Assembly: GCA_025677825.1 (NCBI GenBank)
Contig: JAIXMO010000026.1
Coordinates: forward strand, 124,001-188,000
DNA: 64,000 nucleotides
Direction of reading: 5' to 3'
Source of the DNA: Helicostylum pulchrum
Taxonomy: Eukaryota > Mucoromycota > Mucoromycetes > Mucorales > Mucoraceae
Position numbers and translations under genes: made by a program. The notes under the pieces are model-generated. The model made no database searches and had not been told where the DNA came from. It saw nothing but the letters and a program-made list of their open reading frames with translations. This document shows, piece after piece, positions 33,742 through 46,500 of the stretch (within the stretch, counting starts at the first letter, position 1; every line of letters starts with the position of its first letter).

Positions 33742-36700
33742 ATGGATGCTGAATATGATCTTCACCGACATACACACTGTGTAATTTTTTGAAAGCAGTC
33801 AATTATAGCTCTATTTTTTATTTTATTTTTTAAAAAAAAAACCTTATCGTCATATAGATTTCAGAAAGACTTTGATTGATGTAGCCCTTTATTCTACTTC
33901 AACAAGAAATCAGAAAGCATACAAAAATCATAAAGAGTAAGTTATAGCGCTCAAGTATATATAATGATTTTGATTTTTAAAAAAAAAATTGGTTTTTAAA
34001 AATGCAGAAAGGATTGTTACATCATTTACGATAAACAGAAATTGAATGTTTTAAGCTGGGGATATAAATATCTTGGAAAAGATACGGTACTGATAGAGTT
34101 TTCCGAAGAGAAAGTATACCAACTCTTTAAAAAGAGTGAAGATACATGGGATCAAGACGATCTATTATTATTTACAGCGGTATCAGACTTTATACGTCTA
34201 CTGGTAGAAGGGCTACTTACAGATCCCAAAGTAAAAATCAAAGATATCACTGCACTCCACTACGTATTTGTTGTTCCGTCAGAATGGGATGAAGAAATTA
34301 GACAAGTCCTTATTCGGCCTATTTTTGTTCAAGCCAATTTGATATCAGAGGGTGGTGATCACCAAGACAGACTTTTGTTTTGCTCTGAAATAGAATCCAT
34401 CTGCTACTTCTTGACTGAGCCCAAGTACAGCGATTGTGTTACAATGACATGTAATACGATTGTAGGTAGAATTGTGAACAAACAGAACCAAGTATCGATC
34501 AAATTGAATTTAATCTCGATCGGAAATCCTCTATTTGATTTTTCAGGGTCGGTAATGTTTCCGAAGATCACGAATTCAAATTCAATGTCTCTTACTTTCC
34601 GTGATATCAAAAATGGCATAAGAGAGTTTATAAAGACTAGGTTCTCTTTCACTGCTCAGGAATCCACTATTATATATATTATGCGAGAATTGGGCACTGT
34701 TGACTTTGATAGTTTAGTTAGTAATGTAACATGGGGATGAATCAGAATATATTAATTAACGGTTTATTATAATAGACAGATAAAGAGCAGACCTCATACT
34801 TGATGAAACCTTTTATTACAGACTCGGGTATATCCGAATTAGATAAACACCAGAAGGCATCTATAAAATCTATTTGTCCTTTCGATATATGTGAGGAGAT
34901 CAGTTAAAAAAAATCTAATAACTTGAGTGATTTACTTCCAAATAACCTTGTAAAGGAGTATTCCATTTTGAAATTTACTGACACTTACACTTCCGGCATT
35001 GAATTTAACGGATGTCTCATAAATTGGTTAAGGTATCTATTAGAGTATAATCGAATTTCTTTAGGCTCCAAATGCATCGTACCGATACCTTTTCCGCCTA
35101 AATCTGTTGCCAATGAAGATATAATATCTGGAGCTGTACGATACGCATTTGACGCAATTCGGAATTCTGACATATACTGTAAACCGCGTATATTATTAAG
35201 AGAACGTCCGGCCACCACATCTCCTTCGATATTCCTAAAGTCAAAACCTGATGCTATTATGAATATAGATACGTCATATACTATCTATCTTTATTATTCT
35301 CTGTACTAAATCGGCTAAGTATTATACACATATCGCTTGAATCTACGCTATTATCTTTTTCGCTTTTAGATGAGAATGGATTGATCAAAGAGATTTGGGA
35401 CCATAATTATTTTACAGATTATACAAGGTAATATTCAAGTATCACATTACCTTAGTAACAGTGCTAAAACAGTATTTAGATCGCACTCTATTGATTCATA
35501 TCTAGAATGTACAACGTTAGAGATTAAACGCTCGTAAGTCTACATATTCAAATGTATAAAAAACGTTTTTTTTTAACCTTTTTTTTTTTTTTTTTTTTTT
35601 TTGCTTAGATTTCTTACTTTTGTTGAAAAGTACTCGAAAAGTGACGACGATTTTCTCGCTGCCAATAATGATACTGCATGTTATAAAAACATCATTGACG
35701 AAATGGAGTCTATATTGGGTGGAGAAGACGATATTAAAGATTTATTAGTATCGATACAACAACGAAAACAAGCCCAAGAGTCTGTAACACAGGGTTATAT
35801 GACTTACATGAAAAATTTTATATTGCGTAAAAACGAGGATGATGCTACTAAAGATGTATCGCTACGACAAAAATATTTCGAATTGTTGGTAGAGATTTAC
35901 CTAGCATATATAAAAGCCGTCATATCAAGCAAGCTGTCTAGTATTATAGCAGTAGAATCGAATGCGGATATAAAAAGTGGATACGCTGTAGCAATAGAAA
36001 AGATAGCACTTGAGAGACTATTTGGGACGGAAGAAGATTTACGAGACACGATATATAAAACTGGTTTGTTGCAAAGGGATGACAGTTCTAAAAAAATTGA
36101 GAATTATTTTGAAGGGAGAAGGACTTTTGCCTACCATTCAAAAATATTTTCAAGCTATTACATTTCCAATCAAGTCCTTCTTCGTAATAGCACAGTTATT
36201 TAAAGGCCATATCCAACTAACGCTGAACCAAGTGGCAACTGAGTCTACTAGTTTGGATGAAAAGGATCATCAGGAAGCAATTATTATTCAAGATGAAATA
36301 ATTCATATTCCTAATATATACGACTCATTATCTATAAAAATGTGGGACAATATTGTAGAGGACAATAGTTTAATTCGATTATGCGACGTGCATAATAAAT
36401 GTAATGATCACGAACTACTGGAAATATTCTCATTAGAAAATCAAGCAGAATTCACGAATAATTTGAAGCAGTATGTTTTTAAAAATGTAAGTAGTTAGTA
36501 GCATGGAATAGACTTTTTAAACATTTCCAATGGTTCGTTAATTTCGCATTATATAGATTCTCCATAATCATTATATCCCGCCATACACTGACGAAACCGC
36601 CGCCATACATCTAAGTAAATCATGTGCTTGTAGTGTTTACTTGACGGTCCGCAATATTGTAGACATTTCCTTTCGACCTATTCTACAAGACATCATATCT

Positions 36701-37496
36701 CTTGTATCTACGTCCTTGATAAATAAGCAACTCTTTGGGAAATATAGAAATATGCAATATATGTTTCACTTGATACACTTTAACTATAATCCACAGTTCC
36801 AACATATCATTATGAAAATACTAAAAGATGAAACCAATGAATTTTTGTATGAACAGAACATCGACATACCTCACTATACCCTACCAGAATTATCGAGTCA
36901 ACTGTTGAAGCCTGCTCTTCAGCAAGAACCGTGTTCATATAAAGCATTCCAAGTGGGTTTTTTAAGTCATGTGCATAGTAAAAATTATGGGTTTAGCTTA
37001 GAGTCACTCCTCTCTGGTGCATATGTTGGTTTTAGAAACAAGAGATCAGATACAAAAATCATTTCAATTAACAAAGAAACAGTATTCCCACTTTTCAAAA
37101 AGGGCAATAAAATAAGCAGCAGCAGTCAAGAAAGCCAAGTATTTTATTTGAATTCGAATTACATTTGTTGGCTTTGTATAAGTAAGTAGTAGTACTACGA
37201 AAAAATTACTTTGTAATTTATTTTATATATATATATTAGGGTACTTTGAGCTAAAAAAGACAGATACTCTAAGCTTTAATAAAATAGTCCCTGTAGAGGA
37301 CATATCGGAAACAATTACTAGTAATACTATTTCAGATAGTGCTTTTAGGCCAGGGAATCATGCACCTTTCGTTATTTCCATCGTTTACGAAGGGTATATG
37401 CCCTCCATTTCTTTGGGATTCAAATTTATTGGTAAAGAGATGGAAAAGGAATGTTTGACTACAATTGCAGAGCCAATGACTTTGGCTCGCTTTTAA
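33742..37496 (+). pseudogene. decayed Hsp70/HSPA12-like ATPase-fold gene
   Basis: A recognisable series of exons covers about 33853-33936, 34001-34716, 34776 onward, 35601 onward and 36641 onward, ending with TLARF and a stop at 37496. Segments such as YDKQKLNVLSWGYKYLG, FVVPSEWDEEIRQVLIRP and ISIGNPLFDFSGSVMFP match my recollection of the large Mucorales family of Hsp70-like (HSPA12-type) proteins. Damage: an in-frame TAA after CEEIS near 34906, a frame change near 35260, another near 35430, and one near 36112 where FEG passes into EGLLPTIQKYF. The N-terminal phosphate-binding motif IGIDFGTT was not found. It is therefore a pseudogene, although two clean exon halves remain. Confidence 0.55.
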
Positions 37497-37766
37497 AAGA
37501 AGAGGAAAATAAAATACACCACAGTTTCTCTAACCGCCTGCTGAAAGTTGTTCGTCTTTTTTTTTTGGACGATTCAATCCTGTTTAAAGTTGAGGTATTT
37601 TTATTAAGAACCTTATTAAGCTATTGACAAATTTTTCCCGCTTAAACTTAATATTTTTGTCTCAATCTAATCCAGACACACGTTATGTGATTAACATTTG
37701 ATTCGATACTATAATAGCTGATAGTAGCTTCCATTGTATTCTATTATATTAGTTTCCTAATAAATA
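37497..37766. other. short spacer between the Hsp70-like pseudogene and the 600-bp element
   Basis: No coding frame or repeat recognised apart from short T runs. Confidence 0.35.
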
Positions 37767-38366
37767 ATCGGTTTTCTTAGGGACCACGTCGCAAATCATT
37801 CGGACCACGTCGGTGTGTACATAGGGTACCTTGGATTGGGTACAGCGTGGTCCGAAAAAATAATAACTACGTGCACCGACATGGTCCGAGTGTCATAGAA
37901 CAGAGTTATTTCATTGATATTCGTTATTTTATATTACTTATACACACTATAAAATATTTAGAACCGTTTTTTATGTTTAGTATTTATATTATACTTCGTA
38001 TTTAATTATCTTTGAAAATATAGAGAAAATAAGGTAGATTAAGTATAGTTTATTATGAGAAAAACTTACTATTCTTCATCGGAAGATTCGATTACAACAA
38101 GCTCGTCCTTTTCTGCATCAAAAGGCTTGCCTTCTGTATGTTTGGGAAATTTACCAAAGAGACTCCATGTCAATTTAAACAATGTAGCATAGGAATTGTC
38201 TACGTGGAAGTACATATGGCTGACAGAAGGATATGACATACGCCTATGGCCGACGCAGTTCAGGGACCAAAACTTTCTCGGACCACGCTGTACCCAATCC
38301 AAGATACCCTATGTACACACCGACGTGATCCGAATGATTTGCGACGTGGTCCCTAAGAAAACCGAT
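37767..38366. mobile_element. 600-bp terminal-inverted-repeat element
   Basis: Inverted repeats of 89 bp (37767-37855 and 38278-38366) differ at about two positions. They begin ATCGGTTTTCTTAGGGACCA and contain several CGGACCACG/GGTCCGA blocks that recur inside the left half near 37880. The repeats are clearly richer in G+C than the surroundings. The interior holds a 77-codon minus-strand frame (38302..38069) ending in SSDEE with no ATG at its apparent start. Size and layout suggest a non-autonomous DNA transposon. The superfamily is unknown, and no convincing target duplication is visible. Confidence 0.7.
38069..38302 (-). other. 77-codon frame inside the 600-bp element
   Basis: The frame contains MSYPSVSHMYFHVDNSYATL and ends FDAEKDELVVIESSDEE. 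Its upstream part lies in the inverted repeat, where a TAG closes the frame. It may be the last exon of an element gene or a captured host exon. Not recognised. Confidence 0.25.
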
Positions 38367-38872
38367 AGACAATCGATAGTTAGATAATTTGTACTTGAGC
38401 CAAGATTAGCAAAAGTAGTTGATAATACGTGTGATAACCACCCATCTTGCGTTTGTTCTTCATTCCGTGACCATCTAATTGCTCGCATATTCCAACGAGC
38501 AATAAAGACAGGGAATTGACTTCATGCACAGCAGCTAGTTTGGAACGTCAATAAGCTTTACGGTCTTGCCTTCGGAGTAAACAGTAGCACCTGCGTGTAA
38601 TTTTTTTTAAGCGGTGGCGTACGCTTTAAAAAAAGGTCGACTACTATCTCTGCATCAGGAATAACATAGTTATGTAACGGTGTAGTTTCGGATATTTAAA
38701 CGGCGGATACCTTTTTTAATAGTGGGAGTAGTGGCGGAAAAGTTGGGAACTAGTACTATTGGTTGAGACTTTTTTGTTGTTGAATGATATTGCTTCAGTT
38801 GGAAGAGAGAAAGATCTGATACTATTGAAAAAAAAAAGGGGGAGGGGGACATCAGTCATGTGCTTTACCGTA
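38367..38872 (-). pseudogene. decayed minus-strand coding sequence
   Basis: Several consecutive minus-strand stretches look like protein but lie in different frames: a block with KKSQPIVLVPNFSATTPTIK (38670-38820), then GATVYSEGKTVKLIDVPN (about 38535-38590), then RWNMRAIRWSRNEEQTQDGW (about 38400-38500). The last runs straight into the right end of the 600-bp element, as if that element had inserted into it. The family is not recognised. They may be exons of one old gene together with the small gene at 38873-39325. Confidence 0.3.
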
Positions 38873-39325
38873 TTAGTTTTCAAATAGGCCCGTGATAAGT
38901 TCAGAGTGAAGAAAGGTGTTCACAGCCAATTCGAGCTGATAAATGGCGTGCTCTTTGATACTCTCCTGATTATGCAAGGCTCGTTTTGCTCCCGTACTGA
39001 AATCAAAGCTCTCTAAATCATCATCAAACGTTCTTCTTTTTTTTTTTTTACCTTGTTTTTCTGCACTGACTGATATTTAATGTAATTAGTTTAATGAATG
39101 AGCCCCTCTTAGCAGACCAAGTGACTCGGCACAAGTCACCCCGAGTAAATAAATAAATAAACGGAGATTGTAAAAAGTTTTTTTTTTAGTCACTAGAAGA
39201 AACGAGTGAAAAACAAAAAAAGACTTTTTCTCCCTTCTTCTTTTTACTTACTCTACCCTTTTTTGTTTCCTAGTCTTTTGTGCATCTCGATCAAGATGCA
39301 CTGTTACTGTTAACCAAACCCCCAT
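38873..39325 (-). CDS. small basic spliced protein, unknown
   Basis: Exons 39325..39252 and 39065..38873 join in phase through a GTAAGT...CAG intron of 186 nt, giving 88 aa. The first exon is MGVWLTVTVHLDRDAQKTRK. The second has a Lys-rich run, then TFDDDLESFDFSTGAKRAL and a C-terminus rich in helix formers ending GLFEN. No family was recognised. It is divergent from the GATA factor gene. The model rests only on phase agreement and protein-like composition, and it may be the surviving 5' part of the decayed sequence next to it. Confidence 0.35.
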
Positions 39326-39629
39326 ACCGCTTAGTTTAACATCCCGAAAAAAAAAAGAAGCACACTTGCCTTTTTTTCTCTAAAAAAAAATAATTTATTA
39401 ATAACCCTTTTTGAAACAACCCACCCACACACACCCACAAAAGAGAACGCTCAACTCCACTTTATTATTATCATGTCTTACTTTTATATGCTCAACGGAA
39501 AACACGTAGGAAACGACGTAGCCTGATCAAGAAAAAAAAACTAACCCCAAGAAATCAAACCGCAAACAAACAACTATATTTGATAATATAACCCAGTCAA
39601 AACCAAACCAAGACTTAACCAATTAAAAA
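39326..39629. other. shared upstream region of two divergent genes
   Basis: Pyrimidine- and A-rich DNA with a CACCCACACACACCCACA stretch at 39422-39438. No gene seen. Confidence 0.35.
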
Positions 39630-40577
39630 ATGAATTTCGAAAACCCATTCATTGAAGCAACGACACTGGAAGATCAATTGAATCTGTTCACACATAACCT
39701 TTACCATGATTCAAAAGAGATTTCACTCGAGCAATTATTATCTACACCTATTCCAACTTATCAACCTACACCTACATCACCTACATCGTCTATATCATCA
39801 TCTTATGGAAGTTCACCACCACCACCACCACCACCAGATGAAGATTTCTTTAATGATATTATTATTCCAGTAGTAAAGAAAAAATATACGAAAAAAGTAC
39901 TTCCTCCGGGACAAAGTACCTTGCCTATTCGGGTTACTCACAAGACAAGTCGTGTACCCAAGCATTTGCAATGCTTTAATTGTAAAGTAACTAAAACACC
40001 ACTCTGGCGTAGAACACCTGATCGTACACAAACGCTGTGTAACGCATGTGGATTGTACTATAAACAATATAACCAACATAGACCCTTGCATGTTCGACAC
40101 AAGCCAAGTTCAGTCAAAAGCAAAAGCAACATTGCGCATCCTCATCCATATAACAATTTTGTAATTAATTTGAACCAACCACCACCAGTTGCACAGACAC
40201 TACCACCATCACCATCACCAACAGTAGTAGATGAACCTTTGATTGAATGTATAAATTGCCAACAAACAAAAACTCCTTTATGGCGTAAAAATGAACATGG
40301 AGAACCTATTTGTAACGCGTGTGGATTATACGCTAAACTCCATAATAAGAACCGACCTGTCGAGATGCGTAAATCAACGATTCAAAGAAGAAGAAGAGAT
40401 TGGGGAATAGAAACCAGTGAATATATATCTGTTGTAGAACCAACTAGTACTAGTAATAATACTTTTGAAAATGATAAATTTGCTTCCATGCTATTAGAAA
40501 TGGATAGGCATCAAATTGAAGGCTTTCTTGGTATGCTTGAACAAAAGTGTGATTTACTTCGCACTGTACTCGAATGA
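39630..40577 (+). CDS. GATA transcription factor with two zinc fingers
   Basis: A single-exon gene of 315 aa. Two class IV zinc fingers are complete: [20 protein letters not shown] leading to [10 protein letters not shown] (Cys-x2-Cys-x18-Cys-x2-Cys), and, about 70 residues later, [14 protein letters not shown] leading to [17 protein letters not shown] (Cys-x2-Cys-x17-Cys-x2-Cys) with the basic tail [12 protein letters not shown]. Both keep the TPLWR core that contacts the GATA site. Pro-rich stretches (eight prolines near residue 65) flank the fingers, and the C-terminus ends in an amphipathic helix ([16 protein letters not shown]). Fungal paired-finger GATA factors regulate nitrogen, iron or light responses. 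Which applies here is not decidable. Confidence 0.9.
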   Translation: MNFENPFIEATTLEDQLNLFTHNLYHDSKEISLEQLLSTPIPTYQPTPTSPTSSISSSYGSSPPPPPPPDEDFFNDIIIPVVKKKYTKKVLPPGQSTLPIRVTHKTSRVPKHLQCFNCKVTKTPLWRRTPDRTQTLCNACGLYYKQYNQHRPLHVRHKPSSVKSKSNIAHPHPYNNFVINLNQPPPVAQTLPPSPSPTVVDEPLIECINCQQTKTPLWRKNEHGEPICNACGLYAKLHNKNRPVEMRKSTIQRRRRDWGIETSEYISVVEPTSTSNNTFENDKFASMLLEMDRHQIEGFLGMLEQKCDLLRTVLE

Positions 40578-40731
40578 TTTATATATAAAGTCACAAAATA
40601 ACCATGAGAACCAATTAAAAAATACTTTGTTAAAAAATAAATTGTCTTTTTTTTCTTTTCTTCTTTTTTTTTCCCCCTTTCCACTCCTTTTTTTATTGCA
40701 CGCAAAACAAAGAAAATATATTTATACACGA

Positions 40732-41405
40732 ATGGATAAAACGTTAAAAGACTATGATAAAAACCTTGAAGATTTAGAAATTCAACGTACAAAGCTTGAA
40801 AAAGTAATGAAAATGATGGGACAAGAATGGGAAGAAAGGTAAAATAAATACAAACAAATATAAATACATGTTTTTCTAAAGAAAAAAGTTTTTTTTTTTT
40901 GTCAATTAGTGGTGCAGGCATTGGATGGTTAGGTTCCTTAGATCTTGTACCAACAATTCAAGAAACTACTACGCAAGACACAAGTACAAAGGCGCTACAG
41001 ACAACAACAACGAATAACAACAACAACAACAACACTGATAATGAAAATGATAAATCAATATCGCTTCCATTCTTATCAAACATTTTATCTGAAAATACAG
41101 GACCTTCACCAGAATACCTTCAATCGCTATTAAACGTAAATGACACTCTGCTGGCTCAGAGTCTTGCAAATCATAGTGACTCAACGCCCATGTTGACGCA
41201 TATTGAAGATCAATTAAGTGAAATGATGATACATACAACTGACTGTTTAAGCTCTCCTTTATTGACACCTACTACTACAAATGCTGGTTCTGATTACATG
41301 GAAAATGTTAACCCTCATTCTGAAATGGTTATCTCTCCTCTCGAAAGTATCAAATTTACTACTTGTAACGAAGCAACTATTGCTAATACTACAACATCTA
41401 TTTAA
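40732..41405 (+). CDS. coiled-coil, Asn/Thr-rich protein, unknown
   Basis: Two exons (40732-40838 and 40910-41405), joined in phase by a 71-nt intron, give about 200 aa. The N-terminus (MDKTLKDYDKNLEDLEIQRT) forms a clear heptad coiled coil and is followed by the motif GAGIGWLGSLD. The remainder is low-complexity, with a poly-Asn run and many Thr and Ser residues. It starts only 155 bp after the GATA gene's stop codon on the same strand. It may be a separate regulator or dimerisation partner, or perhaps was once a downstream part of the GATA gene. No domain recognised. Confidence 0.55.
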
Positions 41406-42154
41406 ACGTATTCCCCCTGTTTTTTTCCCCCCTCTTTTTTTTTTTTCTTCTTCTTCATTTCACACTCACGTTCTCTTTTTTTTTTTTTTTAAGCAGTGAA
41501 AAAAAAAATATTCATTCTTACTAGCATATTTGAAAAATAAAATAAAATATAAATTGATAGAATACCGTCGATCAATTTTATACATTGACTCCGCTGTCAT
41601 TTTTGCTGCTTTTTTTTTTTTTTTTTTTTTTTTTGAGTTAGTCTGTAGTGTGGATCACATACGAAAAAAGAAATACTCGTCTAATACGTTTTTGGTAGTT
41701 GCCTTTTTTTTTTATGCATTTCCAAATATTATAATTTTTTTTTTGTAGGTGCTATAAAAACTAGACTACATAATACAATAAATATTAATGTATACTTGTA
41801 TCACGCAAAGATCTAGCATTTTTATAAGAATAGCAGAACTGTATCTTAGATTTAACACCTCCTTTTTTTATTTTCTTGTGAATTATCCCTTTTTTTTTTA
41901 AACTTGCACTAAAAAAAGTATATTTTTTTTGGTGTCTTTTTTACCCATTTTTACGTTTTTATATAAAATAAGTGCTAGTGATATGCTAAAAAAAAAAATA
42001 AAAAAAAAAAAGACCCAGTCCAACAAAACTATCAAATAAGGTAAAGGCTACTTTTTTAATAAGAACGCTAATATTGGTTTTTTTTTCTTTTTTTCCTCTT
42101 CTTTTCTCTCTTCTTTTCTCTCTTCTTTTCTTTCTTCTGTAACAAAAAAAGGTG
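41406..42154. other. T-run-rich intergenic region
   Basis: Long T homopolymers (for example 41610-41635) and a CTTTTCTCT tandem stretch at 42099-42137 directly upstream of the Con7-like gene. No gene seen. Confidence 0.4.
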
Positions 42155-42910
42155 ATGAATTCATCAAAACAACAGAAACAAAAGAAAAATACGCAGAAAA
42201 ATGATTTCATCATGTATCATCAACCTGCTATAGACTATAATATGCCTTCATTACCCTCGCTAGATCGTTTAGTACATAGTAAAATGGAAGAAAATACATC
42301 AAGTCCTATACCCAGTCAGGCATATCCAAAGCAGCAAGTTTTTACGCAACATAAATCCGATAGTCAATCTCTGGATAATAATTCTTCAACATTTTATCAA
42401 AGTCCCGACATGGATATCTACCACCACCAACCACAGCCACAGCCACCTTCTTCTACTACCTATTACCCGCCTTCTTCATCCTTACTTGAACAAGACGAAC
42501 ATCGAATTTATTCATTTATGCCACTTGAAAGTGTCTTTCAGCAAAAGAGACCCAGAAGAAAATTTAATGAGATTGAAAGACTATATCAGTGTAATTATTA
42601 CAATTGTACAAAAGCTTACGGCACATTGAATCATTTAAATGCACACATATCGATGCAAGAACATGTAAGGTACCTCTCCAAGTCTGAATAACGAATAACG
42701 AATTAAAATTTTTAGGGCCCAAAACGATTACCAATAGAATTTAAAGACTTGAGAAAGCAGTTGCGTAAAACAAAAGCTGAGGCTCTTGCTAAAATTAAAA
42801 ATGAAATCGCAACTACTACTACTAGTTCAGATGAGTTTACTTCTCCTAAAAGAGAGGCTTACCACGGTGGTGAATTTTCTCATCATAATATCTCTCATCC
42901 ACTGATGACT

Positions 42911-42941
<31 letters not shown>

Positions 42942-43351
42942 CTAGTCCTTCACATCATCCAAATCAACATCAACATCAACATCGCCACCTTCAACAACAA
43001 CAACATGGCCCTGTACAGCATCAAATCCCTTCCCTGCAACAAGTAGCTCGCTCACAACAAATGGCTACTCAAGCCACTCCTCCACAGTTATCTCATTCAA
43101 GACATCCTCCACAAAAAATAGCTCATATACAACAAATGGCTATTCCTCAGCAAATGGCCCCTCCACAACCAATGGTCCCTCCACAACCAATGGCCCCACA
43201 ACAACCAATGGCCCCACAACAGCAACAACAATTTCAGCAAAATTACCCGCCACCTCCTCCTCCACAACCAACATTTCAACAATATCAAATTATGCAGCAA
43301 CAACAACAACAACAACAACAACAAAATATACAGCAACATCAATTTCATTAA
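42155..43351 (+). CDS. Con7-like C2H2 zinc finger protein
   Basis: Two exons (42155-42664 and 42716-43351), split by a 51-nt intron, give 381 aa. The conserved block is RPRRKFNEIERLYQCNYYNC, then TKAYGTLNHLNAHISMQEH and, across the intron, GPKRLPIEFKDLRKQLRKTK. This single C2H2-like finger plus the GPKR...EFK.LRK extension is the signature of fungal Con7-type regulators, which control morphogenesis and conidiation genes in ascomycetes. The C-terminal 150 residues are a Gln/Pro/His-rich tract with poly-Gln runs. ATG 42155 follows a GTG; an internal ATG 19 codons later is a possible alternative. The role in this fungus is inferred. Confidence 0.8.
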
Positions 43352-43592
43352 TATATACTATTATGCATCTATGTTTATAAATTTCGTCATCTAAACGTAA
43401 CCAAAAAAAAAAAAAAAAAAAAAAAGGGAAAATGTATACACACATCTTTTTGAACTTTGTATGAAAAAATTTTTCTCTTTATCCAAATGTAATACACAAA
43501 TTTAAAAAATTCAAATGCGCCGCGCTGAACAAAAAATAAAATAAAATACACAAGCTTAAACCCAAAAAATAAAATATTTACAAAAAAAAGAT

Positions 43593-46500
43593 TTAAAAGT
43601 CAATGGATTGTTTACAGGTACAAAGACGAGGTAATAAAGTTTCATCTTGTTGCAGTAACTCACAAGCTCTAGTTGCTGCTTCTTTTCTTGCTTCTCTCGT
43701 ATTAAGCCCAGAGCCGCTAGTAAACGGTTTTTGATGAATAAACACAATACAATTTTTAGGTCCAGATGCATTTTGTGTAATGTTTCTATAATTGAATACA
43801 AAATTTTTTTTTTAGCTACTCAACAAAAAACCTTTTGAATTAGCAAAATTTTTACCTTGTTTCACATTGATGACATCCATACGCTTGCACAAAATACTTT
43901 AATTTACCTACGGGATGTTCTTGAATAGACTGTAACGAGATATGCTTTTCCAATAAAGGCTTCAACCACCTTTTAAATAACTTCAACACAGGCTCCAACC
44001 GAAACTCGCAATCCACATATACCGCTCCTATCAAACTTTCAATAACATCAGACAACACCTTGGGCGGGTTAAAGTCAAGCCAATACTCTCCCTCCTTCTC
44101 CGTTGATCCTTGAACAAGTTGAACAAACTGTAAAATGGATTCTAAAAGATAGCTAGACCCGTGCCGAATATGTGTATGTAACTTGAGCTGAACACACAGC
44201 ACACTCAAAATATCGTTATTCACACTCGACTTGCGGAGATTATGTAAAAGACCCGGTGGCGCGGTACCGTATTTTTCAAACAAATAATCCGTTACGCAGA
44301 AATCGAGTACTGCATCTCCCAAGAATTCTAAACGTTGATAGCACGGGACAGAAGAAGCAGGTACACTGGCATGCGTGAGTGCTTCCACAATTAACCCCGT
44401 ATTCTTAAACGTATGTCCAACAATTTCCGTTACTCGTTCAATAGAACACTCGCGTAACGATGCGTCATATAAACATTCAATTTTCTCGGCTTCAAACAGC
44501 TGATTAAAATCTGACCACAATAGAACAGTTTCTAAAGGTACTTGCAATTGGTGTGCTGCTTGCAAAGCCAGTTTTAAACTAGTGTTTGTTGGATCTGTCA
44601 AGTAGGCTGCTCCTAACGTAGACTCAATCACGTCCGCTAAAGTCTTGTCTGCTAGTTTATGAAACTTGATCGCTTTGGTGATTTGTTCACTATCGGATGC
44701 TGTTGCAAACCCGTGTGGTCTCCAATATCGACGCGGTAACGTTTGACTGCTGATATAGTAATACCTTTCAAGTTCCAAAGCCGATTTAAACAACGCCTTG
44801 TTGCTGATCATCGATGTACGTATATCCGTTAATGCATCTTCGTTGCTGCGTATATTTTTCACAAATACAAAAGTCGAAGTAATTAACTTTAATACTGAAT
44901 CTACAAACATTTTTTTTTTTTTTTTACGTTAGGCTTAAATGATTTTACATGCATTTATTGAACATCAATATTTATTTTTTTTTTTTTTTTTTTTTTTTTT
45001 TAGTTACCACCAAGGAATTCCAAACGTTGATAGTTTATTTTGATACCTGCAGAAGATGCAGTGTACGCTTCAATCATTAATGTGGTATTAATGTGGTGTA
45101 CATTTAATGATTCTTTTGCTTCCAAAGAAAGTAACGTAGCGTCAATATGTGCAGTAATAACAGGAAACACGTGTAAAACACGGAACACACTAGCGCTAAT
45201 ACTGTATATATGACATAATTCAGGTACAAGAAGAGATATCTCTGACGACGTTCCCGATTTTTCTTCACTCTTGTTGATTCGTATTGCTGACAATAACGGT
45301 TGCTGTAAATCTTGAATCTCAATATCTTTTGTTTTGAAATACTGAGCAAATGAAGTCTTTTCATCATCCTTCATAAAAGAGTTGGGTGACATATCGTCTT
45401 TAACGCTATCAACAAAGTAATACTTTCCACTTTGGTCAAGAGCAACTGTATCCTGTAACCGACTCATATCGATCGGTATATTTTTATTGTTTATCGTGCT
45501 TTTTATTTCTGCCCAGTCAAACGAACCACTGGATTTCAGTGGTGCTAACAAATACGGCGTATCTTCAACCGAGCAAATGAACTCTTTGTTTGTAACGGCT
45601 CTTGTAATCGCAATCAGATAATTGGATAACCGTTCAACTTGTTCCTTTTTTTGAAACATAAGTTGCGTCTTTAATCGATCGAACTTTACTACTACAACAC
45701 CCTGTGTATTGTCAACAAGTTGGATATCTTCAATAGGTGGGAGAGGCAACCGTGTAATAAGACACATTTTACGGAATTTGCAATCATTTGCTATTTTAAT
45801 ATAAGTTATCCAATAGGGACCTAACAATGTTGTGGTTGCGTCTGCTGGTGATTTCCAGAACGATGGTATCTTTTTAGGGTATATATTCTCTCGTTTACGA
45901 CTACCTATTTGCTTGCCTTCTTTATCTCGCTCTTCCTCTAATCGTTTCTTAATTATTTTATTGACAGGTATCAAATTATCATCGATCGCGCCTAATTCAT
46001 GCAAATTGATACACGCTTCCAAAGAAACCGCCATCTTGGCTTCGGCCTTCGAACCCGCATACGCTTCAAACAACCTCTTTTCCGAATTAATAGGCAAAGT
46101 CAATGTACAATAGAACCCTGTAAGTTCATGCACACCAGACTTATACACAGGTTTAAAATTACAAAACGCATCGGAAGGTAAAGACATGCAGTAATCGTAC
46201 ACCAACGCAATCGCACTCCGCAAAGTTAAAATCGCTCCTGTACTTGGAATCACATACGCATCCTTTAGATGTTTTTCCGCTTCCTTTTTCTTGATGAAAT
46301 CAGGATCATACTCTTGATCAAATAATCGCGCTACGTTACGTTCTTCCGGTAATGCGCGACAGAATTCCTTCATGTCGTTTTCAACCCGTTGAAAATGTGA
46401 TATCAATTCCGTTTCTTTTTGGTTTTGTTTGTTGACCATAAGGATATATCTTGCTTCTCTGCGACGTGCTCGACCACGAGATTGAATATAAGCTGCTGGT

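Noticed and set aside
42099..42137. CTTTTCTCT direct repeats considered as a CRISPR-like or regulatory array
   Set aside because: Units are adjacent without spacers and are simple-sequence pyrimidine tract typical of upstream regions here.
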